Below, one piece after another: positions 33,724-42,694 of a DNA stretch of 64,000 bases (within the stretch, counting starts at the first letter, position 1; every line of letters starts with the position of its first letter). The position numbers were made by a program, and so were the translations under genes. Below the pieces are notes generated by a model. It worked only from the letters and a program-made list of their open reading frames with translations, did not search any database and was not told the origin of the DNA. The DNA is from Lacinutrix sp. Its GTDB lineage: Bacteria > Bacteroidota > Bacteroidia > Flavobacteriales > Flavobacteriaceae. The DNA is taken from positions 1 to 64,000 of the forward strand of contig NZ_JAQWGS010000025.1 of NCBI RefSeq assembly GCF_029238095.1, in the 5' to 3' direction.

Positions 33724-35073
33724 ATGGTTAAGTTTTTAAAAGCATTCGGTAAAGCGTTTAGCATTGGTATTGCAGTATTTTTAGTAATTGGTCTTATTAA
33801 ATTTATTAATGGAGACACTATAAAATTCGATAAATACTTACTTGAATATTTTATATATAATCAAGTGTATTCTGTAATATTATATCTAGCTAATGCTTTT
33901 ACTATTGATTACATGACTGATAAAATGGGCTATAAGCTCTTCGAAATTAAAAACTTAATTATGGCAGCTATACTGTCTGTTGGTATTTCGATAGTCTCTA
34001 TATTTTGTATTCGTTACATTATTAGAGTTGTTATTTACGATAGTACATTCGATGCATTTTTAAAAACCGAAACTTTAAATAATTACCAGTTTGCTTTAGG
34101 AATTTCTGTACTCATTACAACTATTTTTTATGCTATTTCATATTATAAAAGCAAACAAGAACGCAAGGTTAAAGAACAAAAAGTAATAGCAGGAACTGCA
34201 AGCGCAAAATTCGATGCTTTAAAAAACCAATTAGACCCACATTTTCTATTTAATAGTTTAAATGTATTAACCAGTTTAATCGAAGAGAATCCAGAAAATG
34301 CTCAAAAGTTTACAACCAGCTTATCTAAAGTCTACCGTTACGTTTTAGAACAAAAAAATAAAGATTTAATAACACTTGACGAAGAGCTAAAGTTTGCAAA
34401 AACATACATGTTACTTTTAAAAATGCGGTTTGAGGATAGTATTATTTTCGATATTCCAGAGCAAGCAACAGACCCAGAAAGTAAGGTGGTGCCATTATCG
34501 TTACAACTGCTTTTAGAAAATGCTGTAAAACATAATATAGTAACAGCTAATAAGCCATTACATATTAAAATATACGAAAGCAATGGAAACCTTATTGTAG
34601 AAAACAATTTGCAAACAAAACAAGTAGTAAAAAAGAGTAGTGGAGTAGGTTTAAACAATATAAGACAGCGCTACCAATTATTAACAAACAAACAAGTAAG
34701 TATTACTGAGAATAAAACCAGTTTTAAAGTGTCTATTCCAATGCTTACCAAACAAATAACAATTATGCAACAATTACCACAAAAACAATTTGACGACAGC
34801 TATGTAAGAGCTCGTAAACATGTAGAAGAATTAAAAGGCTTTTACTATAACTTAATGGCTTACTGCCTGGTTATACCATTTTTAATATTTATCAATTATA
34901 AAACCTATTGGGAATTTCAATGGTTTTGGTTCTCTGCTGCTGGTTGGGGAATAGGCTTATCTATTCATGCTTATAAAGTTTTTGTAAGCGAAGGTGTTTT
35001 AGGACGCGATTGGGAACAACAAAAAATTGAAAAATTTATGGAACAAGAACGTAAAAGAAGAGATTCACTTTAA
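33724..35073 (+). CDS. LytS/YehU-type histidine kinase with C-terminal 2TM domain
   Basis: A 449-residue membrane kinase. Four membrane helices (about 10-28, 42-60, 76-104 and 122-140) precede the His_kinase domain with H173 in LDPHFLFNSLNVL. The ATPase part has an N-box-like ENAVKHNI at about 260-270 and GVGLNNIRQRY. After it comes a second pair of helices at about 375-410 (a 2TM domain), ending in a charged tail. The next gene encodes the same 2TM domain on its own, followed by the LytTR response regulator. Confidence 0.92.
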   Translation: MVKFLKAFGKAFSIGIAVFLVIGLIKFINGDTIKFDKYLLEYFIYNQVYSVILYLANAFTIDYMTDKMGYKLFEIKNLIMAAILSVGISIVSIFCIRYIIRVVIYDSTFDAFLKTETLNNYQFALGISVLITTIFYAISYYKSKQERKVKEQKVIAGTASAKFDALKNQLDPHFLFNSLNVLTSLIEENPENAQKFTTSLSKVYRYVLEQKNKDLITLDEELKFAKTYMLLLKMRFEDSIIFDIPEQATDPESKVVPLSLQLLLENAVKHNIVTANKPLHIKIYESNGNLIVENNLQTKQVVKKSSGVGLNNIRQRYQLLTNKQVSITENKTSFKVSIPMLTKQITIMQQLPQKQFDDSYVRARKHVEELKGFYYNLMAYCLVIPFLIFINYKTYWEFQWFWFSAAGWGIGLSIHAYKVFVSEGVLGRDWEQQKIEKFMEQERKRRDSL

Positions 35074-35084
35074 AATATATTGAA

Positions 35085-35429
35085 ATGAAAGATTATAATA
35101 TAGAACCATATATCGACAATAATTCGCAACGTAGTTTCGAAGAAGAAGAAGCATATATAAGAGCCAAGAAAAAGCTAGATAAGATTATTGGTTTTTATTG
35201 GCACTTAGCATCATATTTAGTTGTTAATATAGTATTGCTTTACATAATATATGTGAACACAGAATCTGGCTTTTGGTCTTTTGGTAGTTTCTCTACTGCA
35301 ATTTTTTGGGGAATCGGCTTATTTTTTCACTTTTTAGGCGTTTTTGGACGTAACTACCTTTTTAGTAAAGCTTGGGAAGATAGAAAAATAGCAGAATACA
35401 TGGAGGACGAAAAAAGGCGCTGGGAATAA
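35085..35429 (+). CDS. 2TM domain-containing protein
   Basis: A 114-residue protein made of a single 2TM domain: two membrane segments (about 43-60 and 72-92) flanked by charged arms. The sequence RAKKKLDKIIGFYWHLASYLVVN and the end AWEDRKIAEYMEDEKRRW parallel the C-terminal domain of the kinase next door (RARKHVEELKGFYYNLMAYCLV ... DWEQQKIEKFMEQERKRR). The gene probably arose by duplication of that domain and may form a complex with the kinase. It starts 11 bases after the kinase gene. Confidence 0.87.
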   Translation: MKDYNIEPYIDNNSQRSFEEEEAYIRAKKKLDKIIGFYWHLASYLVVNIVLLYIIYVNTESGFWSFGSFSTAIFWGIGLFFHFLGVFGRNYLFSKAWEDRKIAEYMEDEKRRWE

Positions 35430-35476
35430 TAGATTTTAGTTAAAAGAGATAGAGTAAGTAATCGAAAAACCTAAAC

Positions 35477-36232
35477 ATGAACGTAATTATAATAGAAGAC
35501 GAAAAACCATCTGCAAGACGTTTGCAGCGCATGTTAAAAACGCTAGATATAGAAGCCGAAACCATGTTACATTCTGTAGAAGAGTCTATAATTTGGTTTC
35601 AAAATAACGAGCATCCAGATCTTATTTTTTTAGACATACAACTAAGCGATGGATTATCTTTCGAGATTTTTGATGCTATAGAAATTACTTCTGCTATTAT
35701 ATTTACTACTGCTTACGATGAGTATGCACTACAAGCTTTTAAACTTAATAGTATAGATTACTTATTAAAACCTATAGATGACGAAGAGCTGGAAAAAGCT
35801 GTTTCTAAATTTAAAACTCGACTTCCAGAAAAGCAAAGCGTTACTTTAGATTTTAATGAGATTAAAAAACTACTAGTAAACCCTATAGAACGTGAGTACA
35901 AAAAACGGTTTTCGGTAAAAGTTGGACAGCATTTAAAGCTTGTTAATATAGATGAGATAGAATGTTTCTATAGCGAGAATAAAGGCACTTATTTACACAC
36001 AACACTTGGTAGAAATTATTTGTTGGACACCACATTAGATGCTTTGGAGCAGGAATTGGCTCCGGAGCAATTCTTTAGAATAAACAGAAAATTCTTTGTT
36101 AATATTCATGCCATAAAAGATATGGTGAGCTATACTAATTCGCGATTACAAATAAAATTAAATAGCTATACAGAACAAGAAGTTATTGTAGCACGAGAAC
36201 GTGTAAAAGACTTTAAAAAATGGTTAGAGTAG
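35477..36232 (+). CDS. LytTR family response regulator
   Basis: A 251-residue response regulator. The receiver domain (1-120) has the phospho-acceptor D53 in LIFLDIQLSDG, the acidic pair in IIIEDEKPS and the conserved Lys in YLLKPIDDEE. The LytTR DNA-binding domain lies at about 140-250 (RFSVKVGQHLKLVNIDEIECFYSENKGTYLHT...RINRKFFVNI). It follows the 2TM gene after 47 bases on the same strand and is the partner of the LytS-type kinase. It ends 9 bases before a convergent gene. Confidence 0.94.
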   Translation: MNVIIIEDEKPSARRLQRMLKTLDIEAETMLHSVEESIIWFQNNEHPDLIFLDIQLSDGLSFEIFDAIEITSAIIFTTAYDEYALQAFKLNSIDYLLKPIDDEELEKAVSKFKTRLPEKQSVTLDFNEIKKLLVNPIEREYKKRFSVKVGQHLKLVNIDEIECFYSENKGTYLHTTLGRNYLLDTTLDALEQELAPEQFFRINRKFFVNIHAIKDMVSYTNSRLQIKLNSYTEQEVIVARERVKDFKKWLE

Positions 36233-36241
36233 GTATGTCTT

Positions 36242-37414
36242 TTAGTCTTCAATTCTATTATCATCAAAAGCAGAAGGTAAAAGCTTGGGTATAAACTTTA
36301 TTACTAAAGGTAATAATAAAGCACCACCTGGTAATAGAAAAATAGCAAGACTTGGTATCGCTTTAAAAATATCTAATAACTGATCTTGCACCTTCTTTTG
36401 TTCTTCTTTAGAAAGATCTCTTACTGTTGATTTTGATAGTAAAAGCATAAGTTCTTTACTTTGTGATAATTCTTTTTGTAACCTTTTACTATTTCTAGAT
36501 ATTAATTTCATAACCATAGTACTAGAATTATTATAAAAAGATTTTACAATATTTTTAGAGCCTAATAAAACAATATCTTGCTTGTGTAATATGTAGAAGT
36601 TAGAAATAGATTCCATGGCCTTTTTAACAGCTTCAGTTTCTAAATTTAAATCTTTTCCTAATTGAAATAAAAAGTAGCGCTCCTTATCGTCTATTTTTTT
36701 ATCAGACCAAGTTGCCATACAAGCAAGATCTAAAATATATTGTTTCTCTAAAGGCGTTTTTAAAATTTTTATGGCATTATTATAATCAAGTTTATTTGTT
36801 TGTTGGTAGCGTAAAGATTGCTCGAACAAATTTATAAGACTATTATCGTACTTGGTTTTTTTTAACTTAGAGTTTAAAGTTGTTAAAACTATAGTTTCGA
36901 TAGCGCTTTCTTCTTTAATAATTGAATCTTCTGTTATACTATCTGTGGTTAAATATTCCTTGTAAGCTAAAACATCAATAAATAACAAAGCATTAGTTAT
37001 AAAGTAGTTGAAGCTTTTGTAGATGAGGTTATCATCTATTTGTATTCTTCTATGTATAATTTTTTCTAGAGTATCATGGTTATCATTTTTACTAATAATA
37101 TCTAATAAAAAATTAGTCTTATGTGCATTGATTTTTTTGTAAAATGCAACTGTATTTTCTATAAAATCATCAGGATTTTTATAGCTATTGTGCGTTACAA
37201 ATAATGCTATAAGATGATTTATTTTACAGATTTCTTCAAAAGATAAATCGTTTTTATCAATTAAATTTTTAACAATTTCTGTATTACTTCCATAAATATA
37301 ACCACAAGGAATAAGAGCTTTATATAACTCGGCAAGCGATTCGAATTCTTTCGAGAACTCTTTGTTGTGCAGTGTTGTTAGCTTTTTAATCCAGCCAGAA
37401 GAAGATGGGTTCAC
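36242..37414 (-). CDS. LETM1-related biofilm-associated-type protein
   Basis: A 390-residue cytosolic protein in two parts. A helical region at about 220-300 resembles a TerB-like domain (LACMATWSDKKIDDKERYFLFQLGKDLNLE). The C-terminal 80 residues carry the LETM1-type pattern: VRDLSKEEQKKVQDQLLDIFKAIPSLAIFLLPGGALLLPLVIKFIPKLLPSAF. Bacteroidota proteins of this layout are called LETM1-related biofilm-associated proteins in databases. It is not a predicted integral ion exchanger, since only one hydrophobic stretch is present. Monocistronic. Confidence 0.82.
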   Translation of the reverse strand: MNPSSSGWIKKLTTLHNKEFSKEFESLAELYKALIPCGYIYGSNTEIVKNLIDKNDLSFEEICKINHLIALFVTHNSYKNPDDFIENTVAFYKKINAHKTNFLLDIISKNDNHDTLEKIIHRRIQIDDNLIYKSFNYFITNALLFIDVLAYKEYLTTDSITEDSIIKEESAIETIVLTTLNSKLKKTKYDNSLINLFEQSLRYQQTNKLDYNNAIKILKTPLEKQYILDLACMATWSDKKIDDKERYFLFQLGKDLNLETEAVKKAMESISNFYILHKQDIVLLGSKNIVKSFYNNSSTMVMKLISRNSKRLQKELSQSKELMLLLSKSTVRDLSKEEQKKVQDQLLDIFKAIPSLAIFLLPGGALLLPLVIKFIPKLLPSAFDDNRIED

Positions 37415-37507
37415 TTGTTTATTTCTTTAGATTACAAAGTTAGTTTTTTCAAGCCAATTCATATGCGATTTAGTGGTAACATAATGCATTGTTAGAAAAA
37501 GTAATAA

Positions 37508-37541
37508 AAAAAGCCTCAGACTAATTTAAATCTAAGGCTTA
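37508..37541 (-). terminator. terminator downstream of sodC
   Basis: On the minus strand AAGCCTTAGA pairs with TCTGAGGCTT (one G-U pair) around a 10-base loop and is followed by TTTTTATTAC. It lies about 20 bases after the sodC stop. Confidence 0.8.
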
Positions 37542-37561
37542 AAATTTACACTAAATAATTA

Positions 37562-38119
37562 TTACTTAATTATACCTCCACAACTTACTCTTGTACCTGC
37601 AGCTCCACTTGGTTGAGAAGTAAAATCGTCTACGCCTTCGTGAACAATAATGGCTTTTCCTAAAATATCTTTTGTCTCATCTCCACAACCAATACACCAT
37701 TGGTCTGTAGTTATATTTACGATAGCAAATCCTTTTTCATCTGCTGTAAAGTTTCCTATATCACCTTTATGAAAACCTTCTGAGTTTCCCCATTTTCCAT
37801 GTGGTTGTCCAGTAGGATTCCAGTGTCCACCAGAAGATTTCCCATCGTCTAATGAGCAATCTGCAGTTTCATGAATATGTATGGCATGCTCACCAGGTGT
37901 TAAACCTTCTAAGATGGCAGTCATTTCAACTTTGCCATCTTCTTGAGTAAACACGACATTTCCTTTTACAGTACTACCACTTTTTGGCGACAGTGCAAAT
38001 TTTACTTTTACAGCTTTTTCTGCTTTTGTTACAGGTTCAACTTTATCTTTTGCGTCTTTTTTACAACTTGTTGTAAATGCTAAAACGGTTAATAATGATA
38101 ATAATACTATTTTTTTCAT
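37562..38119 (-). CDS. sodC: superoxide dismutase [Cu-Zn], lipoprotein
   Basis: A 185-residue periplasmic/outer-membrane superoxide dismutase. Lipobox TTSC (Cys19) anchors it. Metal ligands can be read from HAIHIHETADCS, GGHWNP, HGKWGN and IIVHEG; the disulfide partner is the Cys in RVSCGG, matching the one in ETADCS. An extra CIGC pair lies in TTDQWCIGCGDETKD and is not part of the E. coli enzyme, but I believe it recurs in Bacteroidota. Monocistronic, with its own terminator. Confidence 0.95.
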   Translation of the reverse strand: MKKIVLLSLLTVLAFTTSCKKDAKDKVEPVTKAEKAVKVKFALSPKSGSTVKGNVVFTQEDGKVEMTAILEGLTPGEHAIHIHETADCSLDDGKSSGGHWNPTGQPHGKWGNSEGFHKGDIGNFTADEKGFAIVNITTDQWCIGCGDETKDILGKAIIVHEGVDDFTSQPSGAAGTRVSCGGIIK

Positions 38120-38198
38120 GAGTTATTTTGTTTTGTTCTACCTAAGGCAGAAAGTTAAGTTTATAAATGGTTTTTTGCAAGAAACTTTAGTACTATTA

Positions 38199-41100
38199 CT
38201 AAAAGGTCTTGGTTTCTTTAAATTCTGAAATATTTAGAGTTTCAATCTCAGCTCTGTAAGATTTCCAGTCTTTTTCGAAAAATGTATTTGTTTTTGTAAG
38301 TGCATCGTTTAAATAGGTTTTGGCATGGTTTAATAATGTAGTTTCAGTACTTGTAACTCCATGTTGTCTTGAACCAATATAACTACTTGCTTTACCAATT
38401 CTAGAATTAACAGTTGGTAAATTGCTACGAGTAATACCTTGTCTTTTGTCTACTTTTCCAAAATAAAGAACAAATAAATCGTCTATTTTTTTAATGAGGT
38501 CTTTAGACGCTTTTATTTCTTTTTTGTATTTCTTTTTATCTAAAGCGCTAAGGTCTTTTTTATATTTTTCAGCTATTTTTTTACTTTCAGCAAGTTGTTG
38601 TGTAGCATCTGCCATGGTTTGTCTTAGAGCTTCTACTTCCTTTAGTGCTGAATAAACCGCGTCTGTATTTGACTTAGATACTTCTATTCTTGGATCTTCA
38701 TTTACATTTATAAATTCTTCCGAAGCTAAATTACCATAATGCATTACAGCTCTGTATGTTCCTGGTTTAACTGACACACCACTAGGTTCACTCTTTCTTT
38801 TTCGAAAAGATTTTGAAGGATAATCGACACCTTTTTCTCTCATATACCAAGTCCAATTATAAATACCAGTAGAGTCTGGTGTTTTACGTTTAACTGTTCT
38901 AATGAGTTTATCTTTATTGTAAATTTTCATGGTAATAGAATCCCACTTTATTTCATTTTTATTTTCTTCAGCTGTTTCTTGTTCTTTTTCATCTTCCTCG
39001 TTTTTCTCTTCCTCTTTTTTCTGTAGTTTTTCAACTTTCACATAATACTTAAATTGTGCACCAGAACCTCTATTGTCTCCAGAATACATAGCATCACCAC
39101 CAAAACGACTTCCAGAGGCTTGCTGGTAAGCTGCTTGGTAAGCTGTTGGAGGTGTAAATAATTCTAATTTCTTATTTGCTATTTCATTTTTTGCAATCGC
39201 TCGCAACGGTCTTAAATCGTCTAAAACCCAAGCGGCACGTCCGAAAGTACCAATCACTAAATCGTGCTCTCTAGGATGAATGACTAAATCTTTTACAGGA
39301 ACGGTAGGGAAGCCTTGTGTCCATTTTGTCCATTGCTCGCCAGCATTTGTAGAAATGTATAAACCATCGTCTGTTCCTAAAAACATGAGGTTTGGTTCTT
39401 CTAAATCTTCAATTATTGAGAGTGTATAACTTTTTACATAGTTAGCATCTACAATACGTTCCCAAGATTTCCCGTAATTTTTGGTTCTATAGGCATAAGG
39501 TTCATAATTAAAGCGTCTGTAGTCGTTAGCAACTAAAAGTGCTTCTCCTTCATTTTTATTACTTGCTTTTATTTGTACAATCCAACTACCAGTTGGTAAA
39601 CCTTTTAAGTTTTTACTCACATCATTCCATGAATTACCACCATTTTGAGTTACATGCACACGACCATCATCTGTTCCAACCCATAGCATATCTTGTTCTA
39701 AAGGAGACGGTTCTATTACTAAAATTGTACAGTGGTTTTCTGCTCCTGTAGCATCAATTGTTATACCACCACTGTCGCGTTGTTTCTGTTTTTCAGGATC
39801 GTTGGTTGTTAAATCTGGCGAAATAATGCTCCAAGTATCACCTTTATCATTAGACTTATGTACAAACTGACTTCCAAAATAAACAGTGTTGTTATTAAAA
39901 GGATCGATGTTTATTGCCGAATTCCAATTAAAACGCAATAATACTTCTGCATCGGGATGTGTAGGTTGAACACCATAATTGTTTCCAGTTTGCCAATCGT
40001 ATCTACTTACATAACCTTGTTGACTCATAGTCCAACCGTAACGGGAATCATCGCGATCTGGAATGACATCAAAACCATCACCAAAGCTTATTTCTTGCCA
40101 ATAACTATTTCTTATCCCTTGTGCTTTCCAGACATAAGCTGGACCTCGCCAAGATCCATTGTCTTGCATACCTCCATAAACATTATATGGAAACTCGTTA
40201 TCTACATTAATATGGTAGAATTGTGCTACAGGCATATTACCAATAAAACGCCAAGACTTACCACCATCTTTAGTAATGTTCATGCCACCATCGTTTCCAT
40301 CTATCATGAAATTTCCATTTTCTGGATGAATCCACCAGGCATGATGATCTGGATGTACACCATTACTCACACCGTAAGCAGGCATTAGTTGTTTGAAGTT
40401 TTTTCCGCCATCTTCACTTACATTGATGTATGTAAAAACAGAATACACTCTGTTTTCATTTTGTGGGTCAACATAGATTTCAGAGTAATAGAAAGGTCTA
40501 TTGCCAATATCGCTTTTGTCGTTTATTTTCTTCCAATTAAAACCACCATCTTCACTTTTATATAGTGCGTTTTTTTTTGCCTCCACTAAAGCATACACAA
40601 TGTTTGGTTTGTTTCTAGCAATGGCAACTCCTATTCTTCCTAGATTTCCTTTTGGAAACCCTTCTTTCTCAGTCATTTTCTTCCACGTTTTTCCACCATC
40701 ATGAGTGATGTGTAATCCAGAGCCTTCTCCACCAGAATTAAAAAACCATGGTTCGCGTTTATGTTCCCAAAGCGTTGCTATTAGTTTATTAGGATTTGTA
40801 GGATCCATAACTAAATCTGCAGCTCCAGTTTTATTATTTGCAAATAAGATTTTCTCCCAAGTTTCGCCTCCATTTGTAGTTTTATAAACACCACGTTCAC
40901 TGTGTTCTCCCCAAGGACTACCAATGGCAGCTACGTAGACAATATTTGGATTTGTAGTATCTATAACAACTCGATGAATGTGGCGCGTTTTTTCTAAACC
41001 CATAGAAGTCCAACTTCTGCCAGCATCTAAAGATTTATAGATACCAAAACCTCCATTTAAACTGTTTCTTGGATTACCTTCACCTGTTCCAACCCAAATA

Positions 41101-41396
41101 ACACTTGGATTAGATTGTTGTATAGCGACAGAACCAATAGAAGACGTTAGTTCTTTATCAAATATTGGTGTCCATTTAATACCACCAGAAGTCGATTTCC
41201 ATAAACCACCAGAAGCAGTACCAACATACATAATATCTGGATTACTATGTACAGCATCTATGGCTGTTACTCGACCAGACATTCCACCTGGACCAATATT
41301 TCTAAGTTTCATATTTTTTACTAAATCCATGGAGATTTCTTGCGAAAACCCTGAAATTGAAATCATTAAAAAGAGTAATAGTTGTAGTTTTTTCAT
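38199..41396 (-). CDS. exported BNR / VPS10-like beta-propeller repeat protein
   Basis: A 1065-residue exported protein. Signal peptide (MKKLQLLLFLMISISGFSQ), then about eleven BNR (Asp-box) units of the type SxDxGxxW, for example STSGGIKWTP, TTNGGETWEK, THDGGKTWKK, SEDGGFNWKK, TKDGGKSWRF, TQNGGNSWND and STNAGEQWTK. These form beta-propellers similar to sortilin/VPS10 and sialidase folds. A Glu/Lys-rich low-complexity segment near 800 splits the propeller from a coiled-coil C-terminal region. Family members are common in Bacteroidota as cell-surface glycosidase-like or peptidase-associated proteins with no proven activity. Confidence 0.88.
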   Translation of the reverse strand: MKKLQLLLFLMISISGFSQEISMDLVKNMKLRNIGPGGMSGRVTAIDAVHSNPDIMYVGTASGGLWKSTSGGIKWTPIFDKELTSSIGSVAIQQSNPSVIWVGTGEGNPRNSLNGGFGIYKSLDAGRSWTSMGLEKTRHIHRVVIDTTNPNIVYVAAIGSPWGEHSERGVYKTTNGGETWEKILFANNKTGAADLVMDPTNPNKLIATLWEHKREPWFFNSGGEGSGLHITHDGGKTWKKMTEKEGFPKGNLGRIGVAIARNKPNIVYALVEAKKNALYKSEDGGFNWKKINDKSDIGNRPFYYSEIYVDPQNENRVYSVFTYINVSEDGGKNFKQLMPAYGVSNGVHPDHHAWWIHPENGNFMIDGNDGGMNITKDGGKSWRFIGNMPVAQFYHINVDNEFPYNVYGGMQDNGSWRGPAYVWKAQGIRNSYWQEISFGDGFDVIPDRDDSRYGWTMSQQGYVSRYDWQTGNNYGVQPTHPDAEVLLRFNWNSAINIDPFNNNTVYFGSQFVHKSNDKGDTWSIISPDLTTNDPEKQKQRDSGGITIDATGAENHCTILVIEPSPLEQDMLWVGTDDGRVHVTQNGGNSWNDVSKNLKGLPTGSWIVQIKASNKNEGEALLVANDYRRFNYEPYAYRTKNYGKSWERIVDANYVKSYTLSIIEDLEEPNLMFLGTDDGLYISTNAGEQWTKWTQGFPTVPVKDLVIHPREHDLVIGTFGRAAWVLDDLRPLRAIAKNEIANKKLELFTPPTAYQAAYQQASGSRFGGDAMYSGDNRGSGAQFKYYVKVEKLQKKEEEKNEEDEKEQETAEENKNEIKWDSITMKIYNKDKLIRTVKRKTPDSTGIYNWTWYMREKGVDYPSKSFRKRKSEPSGVSVKPGTYRAVMHYGNLASEEFINVNEDPRIEVSKSNTDAVYSALKEVEALRQTMADATQQLAESKKIAEKYKKDLSALDKKKYKKEIKASKDLIKKIDDLFVLYFGKVDKRQGITRSNLPTVNSRIGKASSYIGSRQHGVTSTETTLLNHAKTYLNDALTKTNTFFEKDWKSYRAEIETLNISEFKETKTF

Positions 41397-41493
41397 CTTA
41401 GGTCAATTAGTTTGCATAAAGTTAAGGAACAAAATCTTAAAAAGCTGTTAAGGCGTTTATTTAGAGTTGAAATTATTGTATTTTTATGCTGCA

Positions 41494-42621
41494 ATGAAAA
41501 AAGAAAAACTATTTAAAAAGGGTTTCGTGTTTAAACAATACGAAGCTGCTTCTCAAACGCCATTCGAGATACTTTTCGATATTTTTAAAGAATTAATAAC
41601 TCACACTTCTGGAGATTTTGATGAAGCTATTGATTGGCTTCGAGAACTTGATAAAGAATACAAACTCTCAACACCAGAATACACGATTGAAGATTTTATT
41701 GAAGATCTAAAAGCCAAAGGCTACATAAGAGAAGAAATAAAACCAGATGGAAAAAAGGGAACAGGAATTACTGCCAAAACAGAACGTGCTATTCGAAAAT
41801 CTGCTCTAGACCAAATATTTGGTAATATAAAACGCAGTGGATCTGGAAACCACAAAAGTAAAGGTGTTGGAATAGGCGATGAGCATACAGGAGACTTTAG
41901 AAATTATCAATTTGGAGATAGTTTAGATAAAGTCTCTATGACCGAAAGCTTACGTAATGCGCAAATAAATAATGGGTTTGGTGATTTTAAGCTAACAGAA
42001 GACGATTTAGTCATTGAAGAGACCACCCATAAAGCGCAAATGAGTACTGTCTTAATGATTGATATAAGCCACAGTATGATTCTCTATGGTGAAGACCGAA
42101 TAACACCAGCCAAAAAAGTAGCCATGGCTTTAGCAGAGTTAATTACCACACGCTACCCAAAAGATACTTTAGATATTTTGGTTTTTGGAAACGATGCATG
42201 GCCAATAAAAATAAAAGATTTACCATACTTAAATGTAGGGCCTTACCATACCAATACTGTTGCAGGTTTACAATTAGCTATGGATTTACTCCGAAGGAAA
42301 CGTAATACCAATAAGCAGATTTTTATGATAACCGATGGTAAGCCAAGTTGTTTAAAACTGCCAGATGGCACATACTATAAAGACAGTAATGGTCTAAATC
42401 CATACATTACAAATAAGTGTTATGCTCAAGCACAGCAGGCCAGAAGACTACATATTTCTATCACTACATTTATGATTGCACAAGACAATTATCTTATGCA
42501 ATTTGTAGAAGCGTTTACCAAAGCAAATCAAGGCAAAGCTTTTTATACAGGATTAAAAGGGTTAGGTGAAATGATTTTTGAAGATTACGAAACCAACAGA
42601 AAAAAAAGAATTAAAGGATAA
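41494..42621 (+). CDS. VWA domain-containing protein paired with AAA+ ATPase
   Basis: A 375-residue cytosolic protein. The N-terminal 180 residues are helical and charged. A von Willebrand A domain follows with the MIDAS motif DISHS (D190, S192, S194) in VLMIDISHSM, a Thr-containing loop at about 260 and the ITDGKPS motif. The open frame extends 9 codons further upstream to 41467; I chose the ATG at 41494 (MKKEKLFKKG) because it gives a typical N-terminus. The AAA+ ATPase gene follows on the same strand after 73 bases. Such pairs resemble Mg-chelatase D/I subunits and RavA/ViaA. Confidence 0.9.
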   Translation: MKKEKLFKKGFVFKQYEAASQTPFEILFDIFKELITHTSGDFDEAIDWLRELDKEYKLSTPEYTIEDFIEDLKAKGYIREEIKPDGKKGTGITAKTERAIRKSALDQIFGNIKRSGSGNHKSKGVGIGDEHTGDFRNYQFGDSLDKVSMTESLRNAQINNGFGDFKLTEDDLVIEETTHKAQMSTVLMIDISHSMILYGEDRITPAKKVAMALAELITTRYPKDTLDILVFGNDAWPIKIKDLPYLNVGPYHTNTVAGLQLAMDLLRRKRNTNKQIFMITDGKPSCLKLPDGTYYKDSNGLNPYITNKCYAQAQQARRLHISITTFMIAQDNYLMQFVEAFTKANQGKAFYTGLKGLGEMIFEDYETNRKKRIKG

Positions 42622-42694
42622 TCATTTAGTGAAAAAGTTTAGAGTGAAAAGTGAATAGTTTTCTTACTCAAATGAAAAAGATAAAAAACAAACT

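Noticed and set aside
37562-38119. CIGC pair in the superoxide dismutase as an electron-transfer site
   Set aside because: The rest of the protein is a complete Cu/Zn enzyme; the pair is more likely a lineage-specific loop or disulfide than a redox centre.
39957-40388. 143-codon plus-strand open frame
   Set aside because: It lies fully within the minus-strand BNR-repeat gene, whose reading is strong, and it has no recognisable protein features.
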